Assembly (NCBI GenBank): GCA_037951105.1
Contig: JBAMJV010001359.1
Span: 62,001-126,000, forward strand
Source: Echinarachnius parma
Lineage: Eukaryota > Echinodermata > Echinoidea > Clypeasteroida > Echinarachniidae
DNA length: 64,000 nucleotides
Direction: 5' to 3'
Positions 56,885 to 64,000 of this stretch are shown piece after piece; the first letter of the stretch is position 1, and every line of letters starts with the position of its first letter. The position numbers and the translations under genes were made by a program. The notes below the pieces were generated by a model, which saw only the letters and a list, made by a program, of their open reading frames with translations, had not been told where the DNA came from and did not search any database.

Positions 56885-57095
56885 CGGTCTACACCCACTA
56901 GGTATATGTCTCATGTATTTTGTGTACTCCACTATATGATGCATGTAACTTCCATTTCACAATCCTTAACCTAAACCTTTCCTATCCCAATTCCCAATCT
57001 CTAATCCTAAACCTCTGAAATCAGATTTTGGTTGTAGAGTGAAATTGGAGATTACCAAATAAAATGGGTGTATACCAAGTAGCAAGTAACTCTTT
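56885..57095 (+). mobile_element. Decayed family F element
   Basis: GGTCTACACCCACTA on the left, ATACCAAGTAGC on the right and a core with CCTTAACCTAAACC and AATCCTAAACC. The ends are too eroded to place a target duplication. Confidence 0.4.
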
Positions 57096-58087
57096 AATAA
57101 ACTTTGATACAAAGCAGTATTTCCCATGCCACCAACTGACTATGGCCACCAACTATGGCCACCAACTTCGGCCACCATCAAACAGGCCATGTGGTCAGCA
57201 GATTCTTGACCATATCAATGACAATGTCCAGTTTGGAGCCACTGGAATGGGGACATATAACTAGGCCAATATGACAGACTGTTAAGAAAACATTAGCCAA
57301 TGAAAGTGTAAGCTGGCAAGTTCAATTTCACTGGGACAAAGAATGAATTCACTTGAAAAGAAAATCAATATTATATTACAAATAATTATATGTTTTGGTA
57401 CATTGCATTTGGTATAATGTTGGTATTGTCATAGATTGAACTAGGAGCACAAAAACAGTTAATTATTAACGTTTATACATAGAATACAAAATGATACCTT
57501 TTATTCTTCCAAAGAAAATTACTTCTTCATTTTGTTTATTGCTTTGGGGATGCCCTCCCCCCCCCCCCCCCCCCAGTCTCCCCATAGATATATATATTAA
57601 CTACTCAATTAATTTGAATTACAGATTACACAGGCCTAGCTACCTCTTCAGTATAACCTGAAATAATTTCAGGTCATATATACATTTTAGGCTACTTCTT
57701 TTACCACAAATTTTAGAGAGATTCTGGACTATGTCAGAGACATACCCTGTCCAACTCTTCATATTTGATAGGGGTGTTAGTGCCAAAACACTGTCAATAT
57801 TTGATAATAATATATTGCATTATTGACCTTCTGTAGTAAGATTCATCTGATAATGCATCACATCCAATTAGTGCAAAGTTCGTTAAACCAAATGAAATCA
57901 TATATATACTAAACTTTAATCTACATTTTTGTATGAATTCTTGTACACGTCATAACAACAAAATTGTATTCAAATATGAAACTGTACATGTCATGTAAAA
58001 TCCTCCATTTCTCTTGTTAAAAAAATAACTATGTATTTAAGCTAGTAAAAACGTCACTGTTAAAGCCAACAGAGACTATCTTTTGAA

Positions 58088-58165
58088 TTAATCTGTCCCA
58101 TTTGAGATTCAGAAAATCTCCATATAAATACATATCCCACCAGGTTCCAACAGGGAAAGGGTTAA
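58088..58165 (+). mobile_element. TTAA micro-element, family B
   Basis: TTAATCTGTCCCATTTGAG to CAACAGGGAAAGGGTTAA. Confidence 0.55.
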
Positions 58166-59180
58166 AAGTAAACTAAGCTCAAGCAAGGGTCTATGGTGAA
58201 TGCATGTTATACCAAAATCAAGTAATCTTCAATGGGCTCATAAATTAATGCAGGACTGGACTAAAAAAATGTATATATATATATCAAACAGTCGTCAAAC
58301 AAAACGAGTAAATGTTTCCTCGAAGAGCAGAAGAGGTCAAACTTTCAAACTTTCTCAAAATGATATTGCTTTAGTAATAATATTGGTCAACTAATCATCT
58401 GTTTCTCACCACTGAATAAATCAGTTATCCACAATCTCTGTATGACCTTTTCACACTCCGAGACCAAGACCTCATGTGTGAGAAATTAAAAACTGCCCAA
58501 AGCCAATCATTGTAATGGTGTCAGACCTGTCACCATTGTCCACAAATAATACCTCTGAGAAATGACACACGATGTGTGAAGAATTACCAGGACAAACTTC
58601 TGTTGTTGTCGACCCTATTCCATATTTTAGATCAATTATTTTTGGTCAGGAGCTTGTCAAGTGTGAGCAAGTTTAGTTCAAAGTGTGTGCTAATGAATAC
58701 CACCTTCTAAATTTATAGCACACATGTGACCAAAGCCTGAAGCATTTGGTAGGATTCAGTAGAATTGTCAGTGTCTATTCTTGGTGAGATTAACTGTCTT
58801 CGTACCATGGGAATATGAATGTGTAATAGCTGGATTACCGTCTCATTATCAAAACTGGCAAGGGAATTATAGACTTAAGGTTAGGGGACATTGAAGTGTT
58901 CATACTATTAAAGAGTGATAAACATTATAAATGGTAAGACTTGCATCCGTACAAGGAGTTTTCATTGTTACATTATCAATATATAACCCCTAACATGTTA
59001 TGCTTAAGTTTCCACATTACTGCTAAGAAACTATTCAAGTTGCATCAAGGTTTTAAATCAAATTTTTTGAAAGATGCACATTGGTTCCGCAATGAAGTGG
59101 GGTAGTCTATTGAGTCTTTGGTTTTCTCATTAAAGCAACTTGCACCAAGCTATCAAATTAAATGATGCATATTGGCGCAA

Positions 59181-60960
59181 CCATGGTTTATAGGCAGGTC
59201 TCTTGGCCCAACGTTCCAATCAGAGTTAGGAGCCAACTCCCTAATAATGAGTGACATGCACAGAATGGACAAACAGACAACCATGGTGTGTGGACAGGCA
59301 AGCCCCTAGCGCTGGAACTAAATTACGAAAATCACACGTTCAAAGAAGGGACAAAATATTTAGTTTCTATACCTTCAACAAAACAAGATACAAAGGTGTG
59401 GGTGTTGTTCTCTTGGCATGGTCAAGTTCTGATCAAGCTAGTGAGGATCATACTGATATGATCCGACATGTAGAGAATGGACAAAAGGACAACCATGTTG
59501 TGGGGACAGCCTGGCACCTACTGTACTGCGGGACCCCAAGTATGTTCACAAAATGATCACAAGATTGAAGAAGGGACAAAGTATCTAGTTTCAAATATAC
59601 ATTCAACAAAATGACAAGATGGCTCCAACAAGTTCACATTCAGGGTGTGGGGGTCGGTTCCTTGGCATGGTCTCGTTCCGATCAGTACCCTAGGACCGAT
59701 CATGCTGATAAACTGTGACATTCACAGAAAAGACAATGGACAACCATTGTGTATGGATGGGCTGGCCCCTAGCGCTGGACATAAAGATATGTTCACAAGA
59801 TCAAAGAAGGGACAAGATATCTGGTTTCAAAGATACACTCAAGAAACTGAAGAGATGGCTCCAAGAGTATGATAGATCGATATATCGGTATTTATTGAAC
59901 AAAATTAACAAGACTAGTCCGAAGACTAAAATGCCTTGCGTACATGAACATATGAACATACATGAATAAATAAATTACAACACAATAAAAATATAATTTA
60001 ACATCAAAATACAACAAAATGATACATATTTATGAATGCCTTTGGCAAGAAAGGCACTAGCATTAAAAATGTGATTATTATAATATGCATATTCTCATTT
60101 AATTTTAATTTTAATATAACAATAACAAAGAACCAATTTACTAATTCGTTACTTACTTTTAAATATGTAATACTAACTTAATATTGAATCTAACAAAGTG
60201 TAAATTAATACAGTAGGCTACATGTATATCTTTTGAAAAATTACAATAATAAGCATCACAAAAATGCAAAAATAAGAGCATGGAAATTATTTAATTAAAG
60301 GATATCAAATCCCACTATCTATTTTATATCATATTCCTAACATAAATCAAGTTTATCATACTCAATAACGAGTAGATCTAACAATCAAATGTAATATCAA
60401 AAGGGAAGCAATACAGGGTATAAAGATTGAGTAATAAAACAAGTCTTAATTCATGTTATATTCCTAACACAAATTAAATTTATCGTATTCCATTTATACA
60501 AAGTACATTATTACAAACTATGTTCGGGCAACAATGGGCAGATGGGTATGGTGGTTGGTCCCTTGGCACAGTCAGGTTTTGATCAGAAAGTTTAACAGGA
60601 CCCTAGGATCGATCACACTGATATGTTGTGACGTGTAGAGAATGGACAAAGGGACAATCATGGTGATGCGACAACCCAAGTATGTTCACAAAACAACAAG
60701 ACCAAAGAAGGGACAAGATATCTTGTTTCAAAGATCAATACAACAAATGGAAGACATGGCACCAAGAAGATACTTATTGGGCCAACAATGGTGTGGGGGC
60801 TGGTCCCTCGGCATGGTCATGTTCCGATCAGAAAGTTTAACACGACTTATAGGACCGATCATGCTGATAGGGTGTGACATGTAGAGAATGGACAGAGGGA
60901 AGGTGGGCAGTAGCAATGGTCTCTGGGGCTGTCCTGCCACTGCCAAGAAATGTCAACACG
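59181..60960 (+). repeat. Tandem array, about 245-bp unit, 5 copies, interrupted once
   Basis: GTGTGGGGG-CTTGGCATGGTC starts recur at about 59181, 59396, 59646, 60544 and 60791. Internal GACATGTAGAGAATGGACA and AAGAAGGGACAAGATATCT are shared. Short frames are open on both strands but no domain is recognised. Confidence 0.75.
59872..60530 (-). mobile_element. AT-rich insertion resembling a LINE 3' end, minus strand
   Basis: On the minus strand it ends TTCAATAAATACCGATATAT, an AATAAA-bearing 3' end. It separates copies of the 245-bp array on either side, so it looks like a later insertion of about 655 bp. No coding motif is recognised. Confidence 0.4.
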
Positions 60961-61706
60961 AGATGCAAAGCTTCCTCAGTAATCAAAGCAATCAGGATGA
61001 TATTGAGTGAGTCATTTGATTTTGTTTCTTGACATTAGATTACCAGTCATTCTTGTTTGTGATTTCCTCAATTGTATTCACCATGAAGTCTAAGATCAAG
61101 TTCTCAATCGAGTGGGCCTTTTAGAAATATTTGTTGCATTTTGGAGTCAGAGAGGCTCCCACAGCTTCCTTGTGACAATGGTCAGATAGGGATTTCATAG
61201 ATCACTCACGTCATAACTGTGCTTCATACTTCCATAATTCAACTATTTTGTTTAATTGTTCATGCTCTTGTTTTACCTTTTCCTTTAATTTCCCCTCTAC
61301 CCATCATGCACTAGTAAATGTTCAACTTGATCCAAATTTCTGAAGACTTCATCATAATTCTGAGTGGGAATTTTTTCCAACAAATTTCTGACATTAAACA
61401 ATTTTACAAAGGGGAAACTCCCCTGCTTTCCCATGACATTTGAGATACAAAAGATCCACCAATGGCATTAACGTCATAATTATGATTCATATTTCAGTGT
61501 CATTTCTCATCCATCTTTTGTTTCAGCTTAATCTCCATCCCTGTCCGAGAAAGATGAACAACCACCTGTCAACTCTTTGAGCTCAAAATCTGTGATAGTC
61601 AACCTGAGATGTAAAGCTTCCTCAGTAACTAGAGCCATCAGGGAAATTATAGAGCATTCTTTTGCTGGTTCATTTCTGGTGGGATAATTCTAGTAATTTG
61701 TTACTT

Positions 61707-61791
61707 TTAACCAGTTCCCTACCAGTTTATGAAATCCCCATAGAGTTTGTAGTGTACACAACCTACTCGGTTCCTGTGGTCAAGGGGTTAA
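61707..61791 (+). mobile_element. TTAA micro-element, family B
   Basis: TTAACCAGTTCCCTACCAG to CCTGTGGTCAAGGGGTTAA. Confidence 0.7.
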
Positions 61792-62689
61792 AATACATTT
61801 TAGGTATACTATTCCCAGTTTACCACTTTGGTCTTATTGCAGTATGTTTCCCTTTCCCTCTCACCTATTTAGATAATTTAAGTATGTATGAAGACTTCTT
61901 TGAAAAATGTATTGCTTTTGATTTGTTCTATAAAGTGTTTAACTTTGTAGTCTGGACCAGTAAAATGTGAGCATGTTTTCATTGCAGGAGACACTATTCC
62001 TGAAACTGTGGTTGGGTTGCTTTGAAGAAAAATTGTTTCAATTTAGGTGGGGATGTGCACTGTTGATCAATAGATCTCTCACATCATTGGCTTCTTATTA
62101 TGTTCATCTCTTTCATCATCTCATTATCCCTTGATTTAAACCCAATAATTGTACATGGGGAACGAAGATACAAGCTCTGTCAAAGACTTTTAAAGACTAA
62201 AATCACTGAAAGTCAACACGAGTTCATGCAAAGTTCCCTCAATAACCTGTACCACCTGGCAATCATTCATGTTTTCCAGTCTTCTTGGCATGCATTTCAG
62301 ATTGGCATAAATTGTCAAACTAATCCTGTCAACAAAAGATCATGGAAAAGTCCCTCGATAACCAAGACCATAAAGGACAATAGCAATCATTCATGTTTTC
62401 AATTTTCTCTTGGCATATATTTCAGACAATTGCATTTGTCATACTTACATTGTTCCTTCAGAAGTTAGGGTTGATATCTCATGAAGAAAGTTGGATTTTA
62501 GTTATAAAGAGATTTCATGAGGAGGTAAAAAGTTTCCTAAACGGGGAGCAGACAGTGCCCCTCCCCACCCCCCCCCCCCCCCCCCCCAACCAAAAAAAAA
62601 ATACATATACATATCTTACATACATAAATAAATAAATAAAAGAGTTTTAAAAAAAAAAAATTAATTGTAATAGTCTTTATACTATTGCA

Positions 62690-62772
62690 CACTATTTGAC
62701 TTGGGTGAAACATGCATTCTTATTTACACACCCAAGCCCAAAAAGTATTGGGACCAGTCCCGAGTGGGTTAA
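62690..62772 (+). mobile_element. Family A TTAA micro-element, left end eroded
   Basis: Interior GAAACATGCATTCTTATT; right end GGACCAGTCCCGAGTGGGTT then AA. Confidence 0.5.
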
Positions 62773-63267
62773 TTCTTACTTATTCATTTTTACTCATGGG
62801 AAGAGGGCAGGGGACAGAATTCACCCAGGGTATGCTCCCCACCCCTGCTAGGCCCTTGCATGGAGCAAATATCACTCAAGGATCTTTTGAATTGTCAATA
62901 TTAAAAGAAGGGGAAACACCCATGCTTTCATAAATGGAAATGGTGATTCAATAGATCGCTTACGTCATAAATCTGATTCATATTTTGTTCCTGTTTTATA
63001 TATCACATCCTTTTTTACTTTTTGCAACCCAATACTGGACAGCTTTTACCCAGGTGACCAAGCAGATAGAGATAATGATCATGTTTCAATAATTCTTGAT
63101 TTATTCCTTTCAATTCAGTGAAACTGATGAGTAATAATTACTTTAAAGGGATCTAGTAACATTGTCCAAATTCTCAAAATCCAATTGGAACTCTAGCCGT
63201 TCCCTCATACCTTGTTGTATTTGTATTAACAATAGAAGCATGGGACAGGTTTCTTTTCTTCAAATTT

Positions 63268-64000
63268 CATTTGCACACCTCAAATATTTCCTCCTCATTT
63301 GCTCTTCATTTCTTTATCCTCAAATGATCTTGCTCTCTGCATTGTCACTCCACCATTCAAGGAATATGTAGTTTGTTAAAAAACAGAAAAAATGTGTGTA
63401 ACCAATAATTCCTTGTCTAATTCCTTGTTTTTAATAAATTGGTAATTTCATGCAAATGAGGTTGTGGCCATTATCTGTATTAATAACTAATAATTTCTAA
63501 TAATTTCTCTTTTCCACGCCAGCATCACTTCATCCCCATTCAATCTTCATTTTTTTTATCCTGAAATCTTGCTTTAAGTATGGATTCCACAAATATGTAG
63601 CATGACTGAGCAAACATAACAAGGGTAGCAATTTGATGTGCAGTCTAGTGAATTCCTTATTTCCTATATTGCTTGTCCCCTGTTGCCAGGTGAAAACCAG
63701 GTGTTAATTCAGTCCAACACCTTCATTGCTTCCTCCCCATTTGGTCTATATTGCTTCATCCTGAAATTGTGCCTCCAGTATCGATTCCACAAAGATGTTA
63801 GGTGTTTGAACCAGAGAGGTGGGAGGATCTGAACAAACTAAATAAGTGCAGCATTTTGTTTCAGTAGAGTTTATTAATCGCTTGCCCCTCTTTGCCAAGT
63901 TATAAACAAGAGTAACATCAAATGAAAGTATATGACAAATGATTTCTCTTGGTCCAACACCTTCATAGTTTCCTTTCCATTTGGTCTTAATTTCTTCATT
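63268..64000 (+). repeat. Tandem units, about 200-245 bp, running off the window
   Basis: TCCAACACCTTCAT..TTCC..CCATTTGGTCT-type segments near 63268, 63513, 63713 and 63951. On the minus strand three of them follow an AG (TTTCAG) and read DE-x-I-x-TKW-like codons, with stops in most copies. Confidence 0.55.

Larger units (their letters stand above)
56140..59170. other. No gene recognised
   Basis: Holds a decayed foldback element (56885), a C18 run (57557-57574) and a family B element (58088). The ACTATGGCCACCAA motif is tandem near 57137. Confidence 0.4.
61000..63110 (+). repeat. Diverged tandem repeats of several segments
   Basis: GCAAAGCTTCCTCAGTAA-type (60967, 61612, 62226, 62348) and GATCACTCACGTCATAA-type (61200, 61470, 62073, 62953) segments recur. 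A family B element interrupts at 61707. No gene recognised. Confidence 0.6.

Overview
Animal nuclear DNA, AT-rich, with long introns and a dense load of short DNA transposons, SINEs, retroelement fragments and tandem repeats. Canonical GT-AG splice sites, tRNA-derived SINEs, a Penelope-like element, CCCTAA-type telomere-like repeats and ADAMTS-family exons all point to a metazoan. The repeat style (TTAA-bounded micro-elements, many foldback MITEs) suggests a marine deuterostome, and I favour a sea urchin. That identification is inference, not proof.

Genes. The one gene I recognise runs on the minus strand. Two consecutive coding exons of an ADAMTS/ADAMTS-like secreted protein lie at 48866-48625 (spacer domain) and 23494-23377 (end of spacer plus start of a thrombospondin type 1 repeat). 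They join in phase 0 across an intron of about 25.1 kb. The upstream exons (protease or N-terminal part) and the downstream TSP1 exons were not found here. A separate minus-strand exon at 12865-12715 encodes a signal peptide behind a strong Kozak start and ends at a consensus donor; it is the first coding exon of another secreted protein or of an alternative isoform.

Exon duplication. Both ADAMTS exons lie beside tandem arrays of their own broken copies on the 5' (upstream) side. Near 23.4-24.2 kb an exon-plus-intron unit of 202 bp is repeated about four times. Near 48.7-49.55 kb a unit of about 190 bp (acceptor plus first half of the spacer exon) is repeated about five times. In the second array the nearest copy differs from the live exon by ten silent and no amino-acid-changing substitutions over 42 codons.

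Mobile DNA. There is a 5'-truncated Penelope-like element with inverted terminal copies carrying hammerhead-like ribozyme motifs (20.5-21.4 kb), two LINE 3' fragments (6.3-6.6 kb minus, 40.3-41.8 kb plus), several tRNA-like SINE sequences, and a 3.76-kb non-autonomous DNA element with ten copies of a subterminal motif (44.2-47.9 kb). About fifteen foldback/MITE elements are present, several with identifiable target-site duplications. Nearly thirty 60-130 bp elements bounded by TTAA fall into two main families.

Layout: 1-5.6 kb degenerate tandem repeats and MITEs; 5.3-7.7 kb SINE, LINE and foldback cluster; 8.2-8.6 kb CpG-rich patch with a possible Crypton-type start; 11.3-13.7 kb MITE and signal-peptide exon; 13.7-14.8 kb GA tract and nested foldback; 20.5-22.2 kb Penelope element and TTAA cluster; 23.4-24.2 kb exon array; 25-30.5 kb successive tandem arrays and nested MITEs; 30.7-36 kb pyrimidine and purine tracts; 38-41.8 kb tRNA-like repeats, inverted duplication, LINE; 44-48 kb large DNA element; 48.3-49.5 kb SINE and ADAMTS exon array; 50-64 kb intronic or upstream sequence with purine tract and further arrays.
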